Translations under genes and position numbers: made by a program
The notes under the pieces: generated by a model
Told to the model about the DNA's origin: nothing
The model's input: only the letters and a program-made list of their open reading frames with translations
The model's database searches: none
Source of the DNA: Daldinia sp. FL1419
Taxonomy: Eukaryota > Ascomycota > Sordariomycetes > Xylariales > Hypoxylaceae
Reading direction: 5' to 3'
Assembly: GCA_025201765.1 (NCBI GenBank)
Contig: MU623346.1
Coordinates: 124,001 to 188,000 of the forward strand
DNA: 64,000 nucleotides
Shown here: one piece after another, positions 9,227-19,573 of the stretch
Numbering within the stretch: position 1 is the first letter of the stretch
How the letters are laid out: each line of letters starts with the position of its first letter

Positions 9227-10741
9227 TCACACGAACGCCTCGCGGTACATAACCGGCAAGAAAACCCGACTCGCCGTCCAGAGGATCCAAAACGCATTCC
9301 AGAGCAGCACGGGAACCTTCCAAAGACCAACTTGCTTCCAATCCAACCAAATTGCCACAAACGCCACCGAGAAGAAATGATACGCGAGCACCAGCGGATC
9401 CGGTATGAGCCCGCCTAACATGCCCATGGGCTCGCGCGTCACCCCGCGCTCGAAATACGCAAAGCACCCGCGCTGCAGCTTCGCGAGCTCGGCGTTCCGC
9501 GCCGAGAACAGGCTGTACAGCGCCATGGCCAGAACGTTGATGATGGCAGTGAGCTTCTTCCGTCGCCAGTGGAAAGTGTCCATGGCGCGCGCGACGGCCG
9601 CGCTGTTAGATAGGTCGGGGATATCGGCGAGCAAGTCCCGTAGGAGAACGACGTCGTTGAGGGCGACGGTCATACCCCCGCCGGTTAGCGGGTGGCGCAT
9701 GTTCATCGCGTCGCCGAGGATCACGAGTCCGGGGGTCGAGGATTGCTTGGTGGGCGGGAGCCAGCTGTTGGGCATGCTAGGCGGGATCCTGGTGTCGCGG
9801 TCTAAGGCCGCCTTGAAGGAGGGCTGGACGGAGGCCGGTAGAGCGGGCAGGACTACCTTCGACATGTACCCTCTCACACCCCCGTTCGCCGGGGCGGCTT
9901 CGGGCAATTTCTCGGGAACGTCGACTAAGATACGGGTCTCGTGCGTGCCGATCTGGTAAATAAGAACGGGGCTAGGAGCGCCGATGATGACGTGGCCGTA
10001 GCCCGGGCTAGGAAGTTGGCAGTCGATTAATTCGAGGGCGTAGAATTTACTCCGGACGACCGGGGTTTCGTTGATGTATTGTTTACGGAAGCGGGAGGCG
10101 TAGCCGTCGGCGATGATGGTTAATTGGCCAAAGAAGCAATCTGGTTCTTTCTCGCCGGTGGCGGGGTTGACGGTGCGTGTCTCGACACCGAGGATTTCGG
10201 GGTTGTGGTCACCTTTTATTGTGCCTACGGCTTCTGTCTCGAACACGCTGATATTAGGGTGGTTGAGACAGGCCTTGCGAAGTTGCGAGATGAAGCGACC
10301 ATGATGGAAACTTCGACCCTGCGGCCTCGGCAGTTCGTCACTCTTGGCCTTTCCGTTCCCATTCCCATTCCCATTCCCATTCACCTTCTCGCTGTCTCCT
10401 AGCCCGAGCAGACCTTGTATTCGGGGGTAAGGCATGCGGACATCTTTGCCGTAGAAGAAGACGTTGAAGCCGTGGCATGGTTGGCCGTCGATATCGTCAA
10501 TGGTGTGTCCTAATCCCAGTTTCCTGAGCGAGTTCACACCGCCTGGCTGCATTAATTCGCCGACGATCCGGTTGGGTTCTTTTAGCCATCTTTCTAGGAG
10601 GATAACACTTCTGCCCTGTTCAGCGAGAGCATACGCAACGGCGCATCCAAAGACACCGGCGCCGACTATTACGACATCAGCCTCGTGGTGGTGAGCTCGT
10701 CGCTCGGCGAGCGTTTCTAAGACGACCGTAGTTTCGCTCAT
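9227..10741 (-). CDS. ERG1: Squalene monooxygenase (squalene epoxidase)
   Basis: Single exon, 504 residues, close to the usual fungal length. Erg1 uses FAD, NADPH-supplied electrons and O2 to turn squalene into 2,3-oxidosqualene on the ER, the first oxygen step of ergosterol synthesis and the target of allylamine antifungals. FAD-binding motifs are seen: DVVIVGAGVFGCAVAYALAE (residues about 23-42), ERWLKEPNRIVGELMQPGG, the IIADGYASRFRK motif, and GDAMNMRHPLTGGGMTVAL. Hydrophobic C-terminal segments (LAYHFFSVAFVAIWLDW and VLLWNAFWILWTASRVFLP) match the membrane-binding helices of the family. An (Asn-Gly)n linker near residues 121-129 is encoded by a hexanucleotide repeat. The start fits a hydrophilic leader before the dinucleotide fold. 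Confidence 0.96.
   Translation of the reverse strand: MSETTVVLETLAERRAHHHEADVVIVGAGVFGCAVAYALAEQGRSVILLERWLKEPNRIVGELMQPGGVNSLRKLGLGHTIDDIDGQPCHGFNVFFYGKDVRMPYPRIQGLLGLGDSEKVNGNGNGNGNGKAKSDELPRPQGRSFHHGRFISQLRKACLNHPNISVFETEAVGTIKGDHNPEILGVETRTVNPATGEKEPDCFFGQLTIIADGYASRFRKQYINETPVVRSKFYALELIDCQLPSPGYGHVIIGAPSPVLIYQIGTHETRILVDVPEKLPEAAPANGGVRGYMSKVVLPALPASVQPSFKAALDRDTRIPPSMPNSWLPPTKQSSTPGLVILGDAMNMRHPLTGGGMTVALNDVVLLRDLLADIPDLSNSAAVARAMDTFHWRRKKLTAIINVLAMALYSLFSARNAELAKLQRGCFAYFERGVTREPMGMLGGLIPDPLVLAYHFFSVAFVAIWLDWKQVGLWKVPVLLWNAFWILWTASRVFLPVMYREAFV
10355..10383. repeat. (ATTCCC)n hexanucleotide repeat inside ERG1
   Basis: About five copies of a hexamer read on the minus strand as Asn-Gly codons within the squalene epoxidase frame. 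Confidence 0.85.
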
Positions 10742-11077
10742 TGGGGGAACAGCGGGGGTGGTGGTGTTTCGGAGGTGGGCTTTGTTATTAAGGGGTGTGT
10801 TCTAAGGGACCGACTACGTTGATCGATGGTAAAAAAGGAAATGTCTTGTCGGCGAGACGTCTTGTCTTATCTAAATAGTCTTGATGTAATGGGGGTGGGT
10901 ATCATAAATTAAAAAAAAAAAAATACTAGAAAGAAAGACGAGACGGACTCGAAATATTTATTTAAATACTTTTTAGTCCCGTCCCGTTAAAAGAGCCAGA
11001 CGACCGTTATTAGAAGTAAGAATTAGGGGTCGTTGGAGCTAAAGCGAAAAGGGTCGAGTTTGTAAAATGTCAAGAGA

Positions 11078-11120
<43 letters not shown>

Positions 11121-11956
11121 CGGTAAGTAAATGGGAATATTGTTTAGTGATGTGGATGATGTATGGTAAAGAATCGTACGTAGTAAATTATTACGTTAAC
11201 TAACTAGGTTAGAATAAATCAAACAGAAATAAACCGTTTATGGTTTCTCTCAGCTCATGATGGTTCGACGAATCGTCCCATTTACGATGATATTCATTTT
11301 CTAACCCCTAATCGGTTCAACACGCGATTACTCAAATTCGAGGAATTCTTTTTTTTTCTTCTTCTTCTCTTTTCGTCTTGTTCCTGACTGGCACATGCTT
11401 GCCAAGCCCGACAGCCAAATTGTTGGAACCCGCTGGCGTTAGCTAGCTTCCAGACCCGGTATATCCCCACAATCCATTGGCCAATGGGAAGAGCTTAGTT
11501 TAATCATGCAGAGCTAAGCTCTCGAGCAGGATCAGGTACCATTGTACCCGTACGACTCGAGCAACGCCATCGTCGTGAACAAATCAGACTATTTTCCAAA
11601 TCACGAATAAAATTCAATACCGCTCTCAAATCGACTCATAGAAAACACGGGAAACTAAAACTAAAGAAAGCCCCGACTTACACATGCATTCGCCATTAAT
11701 GACAGAGACAACTACAGAGACAACCCTAACCTAACCAATTAGGACCGGGGGGGGCTACCAACCTATATGCATAGGAGGTGTAACGAGTTTACCTGAACTA
11801 TAGCACGGTAGATAGTTGATATACGTTTCGGTTATACTCCAAATAACCAATACTGCAAGCAGGCAAACGTACCTATTGATATATATAGTTAAATAACACG
11901 TAACTAGCAGCTACTAAACACTGCCTGCTCACGAGGCTTGCCGTTGCCGTCACTTT
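10742..11956. other. Intergenic region upstream of ERG1
   Basis: Holds the ERG1 promoter at its left end and the 3' UTR of the PPR gene at its right. A13 and A36 homopolymers are the main features. No supported coding region. Confidence 0.6.
11083..11118. repeat. Poly-A run of 36 bases
   Basis: Uninterrupted A homopolymer in the spacer upstream of ERG1. Its length is likely uncertain in an assembly. Confidence 0.9.
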
Positions 11957-14839
11957 TTACTCCCCTTTACCGTTTCCCGGTGCCCGCATATCCGCCAACG
12001 CCTCGTTCATAATCCTAAGAGTCTCCCTGGCGATATTCTGACTTTCCGCCCTAGTATCTTCCCGTCGCCTCGCCACCTCTTCCTTAGCATACTCTAGGGT
12101 ATCTACTATAGCGTCGATAATGTGGTTGCGCTCCATCTTCTTGACTAACCTCGTGGTCGCTTTTAGGTATAGGTAAATGGATCTGTCTGCAGCGAAATCG
12201 CTTTTGAATAGATCCTCAATTAGCTTCTTCATTCCTTCCAAATCCTCCAGCTGCGGGTAGGACATAAGTAATGCCCTGAAGCATTGCCTCGAGAAACAGA
12301 GATTATCTGTCCCGCTCTTATCCGCTGCCAAGTTGCACAGCGAAACCGCCTTCTCGTAGCGGCCGAGTCTAACACAAAACATGGCCATATGGGTAAGAAC
12401 ATCTGGTCTGACGACAATATGCATCGTCTCAAATTGGGCGATCAGATTCCGCATGCGAAGCAGTACTTCCCCTGTCCCTGCCTGGAAATGATCGAGCTGG
12501 AACTTGATGAATACCGACACAGCTGAGCTTACATCTTCAGCACGTTTGTACGCCTCCTCAATCAATTTCAACGCAGGAGTAGAGCCGTTGCCGTTACTGC
12601 CGTTTCTTAACGTCGCCAATACAGCTAGGCGAAGACAATGTGGACAAGAGGGCATTCCGAACTGTATGGCGCGCTGGTAGATCGAAACTGCTGCCGAAAA
12701 CTTTTTATTGCTCATTTCTTGGTTCATTGCCTCGTAAATATCTCGTCTATTGGTCGTCCTACCAGTGTACGCCAATTTATCCACCGTGATGTGATTCTGG
12801 GACAATGCTCGGTTAACTCCGCCATCCCTGTTAGTCTTGCCAACCCTCAATGCTGCTTGACTTAAAATGCGTCTCGTTGTATCATCAACGGGCACGCCGA
12901 ACTTTTTGAACGTGGAATAAAGGGCTCGTAGCTCGTTGTAGGGCATAGCCCATTTAGTCCGGCAGTTATGAAGGAGCGAATTGCAGAAACTTGAATCCAT
13001 AGCGAATCCAGCTTCGCTACAGTATTGTAGCCACGATATGAAGCCCGGCATATCGTGACATTGGCCGTATTTGTTTGCCACCATCGTCACGAGATACCGG
13101 TGCATGCGTACACCTAGAACGCTGGTATACTTGGATACGAAATCGCGGACTTCCGAAGCTGGGTGGGTCTCGGCGAATACTTTCGAGATCAAGATGAAAG
13201 CGTTATCATATTCATCTTCTTGTCCATCTCTTAGGGCCTGCATCTCGATAAATGCGTCAAAAACGCCGTCCCAGTCCCCGGCTTTAGCCATTGACAAAGT
13301 AATATGACCTCTCGAGGCGACGTCTGAAGCCATCTCGGGATGCTTCGCGAGAAGCTCTTTGTAGTAAGACCTCGCTAAGTCGTACTCTTCAGCTTTTACC
13401 GATAACTCGATCATTGTACGGTAAACTCTTTGTGGGTGCACGACTTTGCTTAGCAGCTCTAGAGACGAAATCGCCTCAAAGAGCGCTTTCAATGTTGGAA
13501 AGTCATGGTTTCGATTCCAGTGCGCATGTAGTAACTTCGTGATCCAACGAGTCCGTAAATCCCCGTTGCCTGGGCGATTCATCCGATAGAGAGCATCGAG
13601 TACGTACTCAGCCTTTAAACCCTCTAAGGCCTCGACGGAAGAGATGACACAATCAACCGTCGCGTTGTAGGACTTATCGCTAGGACTTGTTTTTGAGTAA
13701 TTCAGTAGGAAATACTTAAGCACGCTCTTATGGTCACGATATTCGTGAAGCCTTTCTATAGTCCATCCAATAAACTCAGCTGGATTTTGGATGATGCTAA
13801 TTACTCTCCAGTAAATCTTATGAACAACACAGAAGTCATCCAACATAAGATTTTGTGTGATCAGCTCCTTTCCAAAATTCTCTAATTCCTCGGAATGTAT
13901 TTTTGGCCTTTCTTTGAACGTAGCGAGGAAAATGCGGGTTGCCGTAGACAAGGCTTCCTTGGAAATGCGTCCATTTTCGTCTACCTGACGTAGGTAATGA
14001 CTTATAAGCGGTCTGGGTTGATGAGCGTAGAATTGTGATTCCTCAATGGGACCAACGCTGACAAGCGAAAGGAGGACTTTGGCGGCGTCTTCCAATCGGC
14101 CTTTTGCGTGACATTGTTTAGAGAGCTCAATAGAGACCTTAATCCAGTCCTCGTCTAATTGCTGAGAATAACATGAAATAGAAGCATCAAGGAATTTCTT
14201 GAGAGCTCGGTTTAACCTTTCTTCGTCTTTGCTAGCCAGGATCATGGTGACGTCTGTAACCGCCTTGGCCCGTTTATTTATACGAGATTTAAGCATAGGA
14301 GTAGGAATCGTGGTTTGATACGCTCCCCAAGTCTTGTAGGCGTCGAATCCGTTTTCTGCGCATCTTGCCGACCATTGTGTGCCATTCAAGATGTGGGGCT
14401 GGTTATGTGAAAGTTGAGCGGATAATGCCTCGGCTTGGGTAGTAGTGCTTGAAGAGGAGTCCGACGCATCGCTTGATTTTAGAGATTTCTGAGTCTCCGT
14501 ATCCGGGGAATCATCCTCTGTCAGATGTCGTCGAGGGTAGGGCTTAGGTAGATGGGAACCATCGTGCGTCTTGGGCATATCATTGTCCACCGGGTGCCAT
14601 TGAAATTGATCCCCATCTGTAAATGTTGCTTCGTCAAATTGCAACGGAGCTGGAACTGCCATGCCATGATACCTCTTAACCGACTTTAGCTTTTCTTTAT
14701 TTGATACGGCGGCCTGTAGGGTACTGATCCGTCGTCTTCGGTCCTCGACTATGACACCAATTGCGCACGAGGCGCCCAAGGCAATCCCTCGGAGGGCATG
14801 GATCGCAGCCTTCGACGGGATAGGCAACGGGGGTGGCAT
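11957..14839 (-). CDS. Pentatricopeptide-repeat protein, probably mitochondrial
   Basis: Single exon of 960 residues. The sequence is almost entirely alpha-helical with repeating paired-helix spacing. Clear PPR-like stretches are YRTMIELSVKAEEYDLARSY, ITLSMAKAGDWDGVFDAFIE and MAMFCVRLGRYEKAVSLCN. The N-terminus (MPPPLPIPSKAAIHALRG, then RRRRISTLQ) is basic and lacks early acids, which fits a mitochondrial targeting leader. Fungal PPR proteins mostly bind organellar RNA and act in its stability, processing or translation. The specific ortholog is not recognisable to me. The C-terminus ends in a charged helix (EEVARRREDTRAESQ). It is followed downstream by two further mitochondrial genes on the same strand, with no evidence of co-transcription. 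Confidence 0.85.
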   Translation of the reverse strand: MPPPLPIPSKAAIHALRGIALGASCAIGVIVEDRRRRISTLQAAVSNKEKLKSVKRYHGMAVPAPLQFDEATFTDGDQFQWHPVDNDMPKTHDGSHLPKPYPRRHLTEDDSPDTETQKSLKSSDASDSSSSTTTQAEALSAQLSHNQPHILNGTQWSARCAENGFDAYKTWGAYQTTIPTPMLKSRINKRAKAVTDVTMILASKDEERLNRALKKFLDASISCYSQQLDEDWIKVSIELSKQCHAKGRLEDAAKVLLSLVSVGPIEESQFYAHQPRPLISHYLRQVDENGRISKEALSTATRIFLATFKERPKIHSEELENFGKELITQNLMLDDFCVVHKIYWRVISIIQNPAEFIGWTIERLHEYRDHKSVLKYFLLNYSKTSPSDKSYNATVDCVISSVEALEGLKAEYVLDALYRMNRPGNGDLRTRWITKLLHAHWNRNHDFPTLKALFEAISSLELLSKVVHPQRVYRTMIELSVKAEEYDLARSYYKELLAKHPEMASDVASRGHITLSMAKAGDWDGVFDAFIEMQALRDGQEDEYDNAFILISKVFAETHPASEVRDFVSKYTSVLGVRMHRYLVTMVANKYGQCHDMPGFISWLQYCSEAGFAMDSSFCNSLLHNCRTKWAMPYNELRALYSTFKKFGVPVDDTTRRILSQAALRVGKTNRDGGVNRALSQNHITVDKLAYTGRTTNRRDIYEAMNQEMSNKKFSAAVSIYQRAIQFGMPSCPHCLRLAVLATLRNGSNGNGSTPALKLIEEAYKRAEDVSSAVSVFIKFQLDHFQAGTGEVLLRMRNLIAQFETMHIVVRPDVLTHMAMFCVRLGRYEKAVSLCNLAADKSGTDNLCFSRQCFRALLMSYPQLEDLEGMKKLIEDLFKSDFAADRSIYLYLKATTRLVKKMERNHIIDAIVDTLEYAKEEVARRREDTRAESQNIARETLRIMNEALADMRAPGNGKGE

Positions 14840-15418
14840 AATTGCGAGACGTGCGTAGCCATGTCGAGAAAATAATTTAAGTATTAATCCATAGCAGATT
14901 TGAGGTACAGGTTAATAAATCCGAGGTGCGAATACGTAAAAATTGTATGGGGATGAGGCTTTCGCGGGCTTGCGGAATCGATGGATGGTGCTACGATTCG
15001 CATGATTGATGAGTTTAATAAGTTGAAGTCAGCGAATTAGCTAACTTATAACAACAAAGTGGGTCAGTTTTTGACTTGGAACCCCGCCTAGTAGAATATC
15101 AATAAGGTCTCCATATGAAAATAAATGACGAATATGAGTATATTCAACTAACCAGATAACAGGCATATACCACCCATAAAATAAAGAAATAACTCATAAA
15201 TTTTACCGTGGTAGGCAAGTATTACAGCAAAAAAGTACCTCAGATAGTATATTTCGAGTTCAAATTAAATTGAGATTTCTATCCCCCCGTCTATTTCTTT
15301 TTTCCACTTGCCCTTGTCTTCCTTGAACGCCGTGCACATGTCTTGGGTGGTTGTTACAAGGCCCTTGAACCCTTCCACCGACGTAGAATCCAACGCCACC
15401 CCCCTCGTAAAGGCCAAG
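14840..15418. other. Intergenic region (PPR promoter / MME1 3' end)
   Basis: AT-rich spacer between two genes on the same strand. It holds the presumed PPR promoter and the carrier's 3' UTR. Nothing else seen. Confidence 0.55.
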
Positions 15419-16658
15419 TTAAGTGGACATGTCCGATCTCTCCATCGGAAGCCATACCTCTAATTTTCGTAATATGGTTTGGTACAAGAACAACATGCAC
15501 CCGCTTTGTACACTAGTCCAGACAAACCGCGGACCGACGCCTCTAAACCACCCGCCAACACCTTCCGTCTTATAAATTAGCTTGAGGCCTTTTAATATAG
15601 AATCCTCGTCTAATGGGATGGCACCTGGCCGTGGTGTATGCGTTGAGGGCGATGATGTGGATATAGGTCGCTTTTGCTGTTTAGGTTGAGGAGATTGTGT
15701 TTGTTTCGAAGCCGACTCTTTAAGCCCCGACAGTGGCTCCGTAGCCAAGCGCTCTTTCGGTTTGTTCACAACTGGAACCGGATCGATCTGGGTCTGTAAC
15801 CGGGTCTTGACGACGTCGAGGGGGCACGTAAGTACTCCGGCTAATCCACCACCGGCAGCTCCGGTCAAAAGTTCCAGTCGAACTCCGATATCTCTACTCT
15901 TTTTATATTCGCGGGCCCATCTTTGGAATTGTTCATAAAACATGAACTGCAAGGCAGAAAACGGAAGGTCCCTATATAAAGTTGCCTTGTATCCGGAGAA
16001 TAATTCCGAAAAGCCCTCCTTCCTGACGATAGTTCTCGCGGCGTCGAGTGTACCGCGGTAGTTATATCCAGATTTGAAATAAGGGTTGTTATACCGACCC
16101 TGAAGTTGAAGGCGAGTTTTCAGCACCTCGGAGGGGACGTAAACTATCGATGCGGCAAAGTCTCCGAGAAACCCTAGGAATTTATTAGCATGGGCTGCAA
16201 CAAGCTTCGCCAAGGGTGATCTTGATGCATACCAGCTATCAAATAGGAGACATGGGATTGGATCCCATAATCTAGCATGTGTCTTTTGCTCCATTCATAA
16301 GTCCCAAAGAAGAGAACTGTGCCGGGAAAAGAGCCCATCATCGCCGGGAGCCAGCCTCCATATAATCCGCGCCGAATTCCTTCCTGGCGCCATATTGTAT
16401 AATAAGATGATCCTAAAGAGGTATACTTAGGTGGTATATGCGGATCGCCTTGTTGTCGAGTTTTGACGGTATCGAGTGAGTGCATCAGCATATCACCGGT
16501 AGTTCCACCGAGCCCTCCTGCGAGCATGGACTGCAAGCACGAAGAATTAGCATTGGGTCCCGTCTTGCGCTTTATGCGATCGTAGAAATCATCGACATCG
16601 TAGAACTCACGTGGATATAGGGTGGGCGCCCTTCCAATTCTCCATTGTCGAAGGTCAT
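15419..16658 (-). CDS. MME1: Mitochondrial carrier, Mme1-type (magnesium exporter)
   Basis: Three exons: 16658-16611, 16530-16233 and 16173-15419, with introns of 80 and 59 bases; phases 0 and 1 join cleanly to 366 residues. It is an inner-membrane carrier with three signature repeats: HSLDTVKTRQQ, VYVPSEVLKTRLQLQGR and TCPLDVVKTRLQTQ. The blocks RRGLYGGWLPAMMGSFPGT, LGDFAAS and FSGYKATLYRDLPFSALQF are close to yeast Mme1 (YMR166C), which exports Mg from mitochondria. The third repeat carries a Ser/Pro/Gln-rich insert (residues about 233-285) before the last helices. The start MTFDNGELEGRPPYIH is the only ATG giving an in-phase splice to SMLAGG. The ortholog call rests on remembered similarity. 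Confidence 0.87.
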
Positions 16659-17274
16659 CTTATGCCCGCGCGACTGCGTCGTAGAAGTGATAATTTACTC
16701 CAAAGATTTGTGCTCCGAAATTCCATCATTGGTACCGGTAACTACTTGAAAGAAATGGGTCGTTCGGCTAGACCAGCAACGCTACTAAAAACAACAACCC
16801 GCGACTTATGTCCTTATTCCCTTGTAAGAGTAGCCAATCTATACAAATATTTCGGGACTTTATGGTGTGCGAGAGGCGATCGCGCTCGAAAGCGACCACC
16901 TGCTGAACGTTGAATCCGAATATAAGAGTTTCCTGAGATAGTGGGAAATTTTCCATGTACCGTTAAAAGCACTAAAGTCGTATCGGTCATATCGGTTTAC
17001 GCGCGGTTTATCACGGGCCTTCGTGCCCGAGTTGGTGGGCGCCTTAGGTACCTATTCGGCTTTATCTTATCTCTTATCTCTTATCTTCAAAGTTAATCTG
17101 TACCGGCAGACCGGGAATCATTGAAAGCCTTGTTGCTGGATTTTACGGTTATCTGCACAAAAACAATCAGTTGACATCACACCTTTGTCGATAACTTCGT
17201 TACGTAGAGGTTTCGACTCGGCGAAAGGAATTGGAAGAGCTGAAAATGAGTAAAATGGTAAATTGTTTCATTAC
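16659..17274. other. Intergenic region upstream of MME1
   Basis: Presumed MME1 promoter and IMP2 3' UTR. Contains a tight GATA-motif cluster (separate entry). No coding frame supported. Confidence 0.6.
17063..17085 (-). promoter_or_regulatory. Cluster of four GATA motifs
   Basis: TATC occurs at 17063, 17068, 17075 and 17082. Read on the minus strand these are GATAAA once and GATAAG three times, the last three at 7-base spacing. It is about 400 bases upstream of the MME1 ATG on the same strand. Fungal GATA factors bind HGATAR. Confidence 0.45.
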
Positions 17275-17883
17275 TCAATTCCTAATGTTCCCTGCGTAGT
17301 CCCACCACTGTACTCTACCGAATCTATGTAGAGGCCATACGATGTGAGTAACTTTACCAGTTATAAGATTCGTAGAAATCGGACCATAATCGTTGCTGTC
17401 CCGGCTCAAGCGTTCACCCCCGTCGCCTTCAACCCAGACGTGCCCCATCGGCACGCGGACTGTAGGGGAGGGATAAGGGGCTCGAGTCCTTATAATATCG
17501 CCTTCAAGCCCGACGATTCTCTTAACAGCCTCAACCTCTGGGTCGTAAGGATTCCTAGAGTTAGAGTCAATATGGGAACTTAGACCAGTCATCGTGGAAT
17601 TATCTGTTGCGCACCAGAAAATGACAATCATGCCTCGCCGCAGCCCATACTGCGCGTTGAACTTATACTTGATCACCACATCATTCCGGGTCGTTTGATC
17701 CTTCTCCGCATTTAGGAATGGATACATGGACGGCCCGCTGATCCAAGCCAATTCTCCAATATAATGGTTAAACATAGAAACCACGGGAATCCATGTTGCG
17801 AATGCGAATAGACGGTAGCCGAATTTGCCGACGTGTTGGTAATTACGCTTGACTCGAGTCCATATTGGCCGGAACGCCATCAA
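17275..17883 (-). CDS. IMP2: Mitochondrial inner membrane protease subunit 2
   Basis: S26-family signal peptidase of the mitochondrial inner membrane, which trims sorting signals from intermembrane-space proteins. The nucleophile lies in SGPSMYP (Ser52), the general-base lysine in EAVKRIVGLEGD, and the later blocks GHVWVEGD and SRDSNDYGPI are present. A hydrophobic segment near residues 23-42 is the anchor. The open frame of 202 codons includes 20 extra residues between IVIFW and NPYDPE. These 60 bases (17614-17555) begin GTGCGC and end CTCTAACTCTAG, so they look like an intron whose length keeps frame. Exons would be 17883-17615 and 17554-17275, giving 182 residues, near the yeast length. 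Confidence 0.92.
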   Translation of the reverse strand: MMAFRPIWTRVKRNYQHVGKFGYRLFAFATWIPVVSMFNHYIGELAWISGPSMYPFLNAEKDQTTRNDVVIKYKFNAQYGLRRGMIVIFWCATDNSTMTGLSSHIDSNSRNPYDPEVEAVKRIVGLEGDIIRTRAPYPSPTVRVPMGHVWVEGDGGERLSRDSNDYGPISTNLITGKVTHIVWPLHRFGRVQWWDYAGNIRN

Positions 17884-18472
17884 GCGTTAATTGATATAGA
17901 CCTCAACCTGGAGCGAGATCTTAGTGTCATCAAGTGAAGTTGTTGAGAAGCAACCTTGGAAGATGTTTTATAGAACCTACTTTTTGTCTTCATTAACTAG
18001 GTTACAACAATAAACTTCAATTCTTCATAGTTGGCCGAATGTACCCCACCATCGACCTTTGCTAATAGTGGGATATCTTTTTATGCAGCAACATCATCAC
18101 ACTACCTACGTACCTATGTAGGTACCTATAGGTTGTACTACTAATACAAAATAGGCTCCCCATCTCCCCCCCCTGGCGTTTAATTTAACAAACGACATAT
18201 AAATGGTTACAATCGATTAACCAGTATTACGCAATTAGGAAGCATAAATCCCACGAAGCAACCTACGTCGTTTTAAAGCACGAAGACAGGGGCAGCAAGC
18301 TTTGATTTGAATATTTACTTCATTCCGAAAAACACAATATGCTCTATTCGCATGCTAGGTACTTTTGATGACCCATGAATGTCAAAGACCTCTCTAGGTA
18401 GGTACCCTTAACCTAACCATACACCCCTTGTGATGGAACTAATTGAAATGAACCAAAGTCGAATCGATAGTT
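17884..18472. other. Intergenic region (IMP2 promoter / eIF2-alpha 3' end)
   Basis: Contains a TAGG/CCTA simple-repeat patch at 18101-18133 and a smaller one near 18390-18410. No coding frame supported. Confidence 0.55.
18101..18133. repeat. TAGG/CCTA palindromic simple repeat
   Basis: Interleaved CCTA and TAGG tetramers (CTACCTACGTACCTATGTAG and onward). One of many similar patches in the spacers of this window. Confidence 0.7.
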
Positions 18473-19573
18473 TTAGACAGTCTCGGGGATGTTGTCATCG
18501 CTCTCACTGACACTCTCGTCACCACTGACCTCCGCGTTTTCACGTTCCCGCTTCTCCATCAGAGCCTGCAGCTCGGCATCGTCGGAGTCCGTTACCGCCT
18601 TGGGCGCCATCTTGACCACGAGTTGACCACCTGCGCTGGTGATGCTGTTGCGGATGTCGACGATAGCTTCCTCTAGTCGGCTTATACCGACGTTTTTGTC
18701 CAAACACGTGCTTGTTAAGACGTAGAGCGGCGGAGAAACCAGTCTTACCTTCACCTGGTTGTCTTCGGTATTCCGCGCCTCTGCCGTTCTCAAGGCAGCC
18801 TTGACAGCATCGATTCCGTCGTATTCGAAGCAGGTGACCTCAATATCGGCACGGACCTTTGTGGGCTGGGGCGTCAACCGTTTTCCGATGTACGACTTCA
18901 GTTCCTCCGCTACCGGCTCGCTAGGGAAGGTAATATCGCTCCAAACGTCGGGGTTACTAGAATTCAGATTAGTTGCTAGAGCATCACGATCCTTTACGGT
19001 AATATACCCACGTTATAGAGAGCTTGAAGGCATCAATGGAGTGGCCGTATTTCTTGTTCAATGGCCAGGCTATGCTCTCGTATAGGGTCTCGATAGGGGT
19101 CTGAGTCTTTTCGGCTACGTGGCGCATGATGGAATGAACCATCTTGCTTTTATTGTACCGCTCTTCGCATTTGACGATATCCTCGGGAGATACTCGGCGC
19201 TTCGAAAGATCGATATATCCTAACATCCATCAGTATGTTTGTCTATATTATGTCGTATATATATATTTTTGCTACCACATACCCTTCTCCTTATCGACTC
19301 GGAGAACGACCACGACCTCATTCCGACCAACCCGAATAAGTTTCTGGATACTTCGAATACGACGCCTCGAAAGTTCAGATAGTAAGATCATGCCGTCGAT
19401 ATTATCGTATTCGAGGAGCTTGACGTAGGCACCCATATCGGCGATCTAAATTAGGTCAGTCAAACCGGTAATTATATGATGGTTATTTTACGAACCTGCT
19501 TCACGTTGACCATAACGAAGCTATCGATCTCCGGATACTTCTCCTCGTAAAAGCGACAGTTTGTCAACGACAT
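18473..19573 (-). CDS. SUI2: Translation initiation factor eIF2 subunit alpha
   Basis: Four exons: 19573-19496, 19445-19283, 19219-19012 and 18956-18473. Phases match and give 310 residues, near the yeast 304. The S1 RNA-binding domain (EIDSFVMVNVKQ ... GAYVKLLEYDNIDGMIL) is followed by SELSRRRIRS, whose second Ser is the eIF2-kinase site (Ser52 counting Met, Ser51 by convention). GYIDLSKRRVSPED and HSIMRHVAEKTQTPIETLY follow, then the alpha/beta C-terminal domain. The tail is acidic (ESDDNIPETV). eIF2 carries initiator Met-tRNA to the 40S ribosome; phosphorylation lowers general translation and triggers cross-pathway control. It is divergent from NTE1 across about 960 bases. Confidence 0.96.

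Noticed and set aside
9405..9959. Plus-strand 184-codon frame opposite ERG1
   Set aside because: Lies over confident squalene epoxidase coding sequence with no domain of its own.
11083..11118. A36 run as a retroposon tail
   Set aside because: No upstream retroposed coding sequence and no target-site duplication visible.
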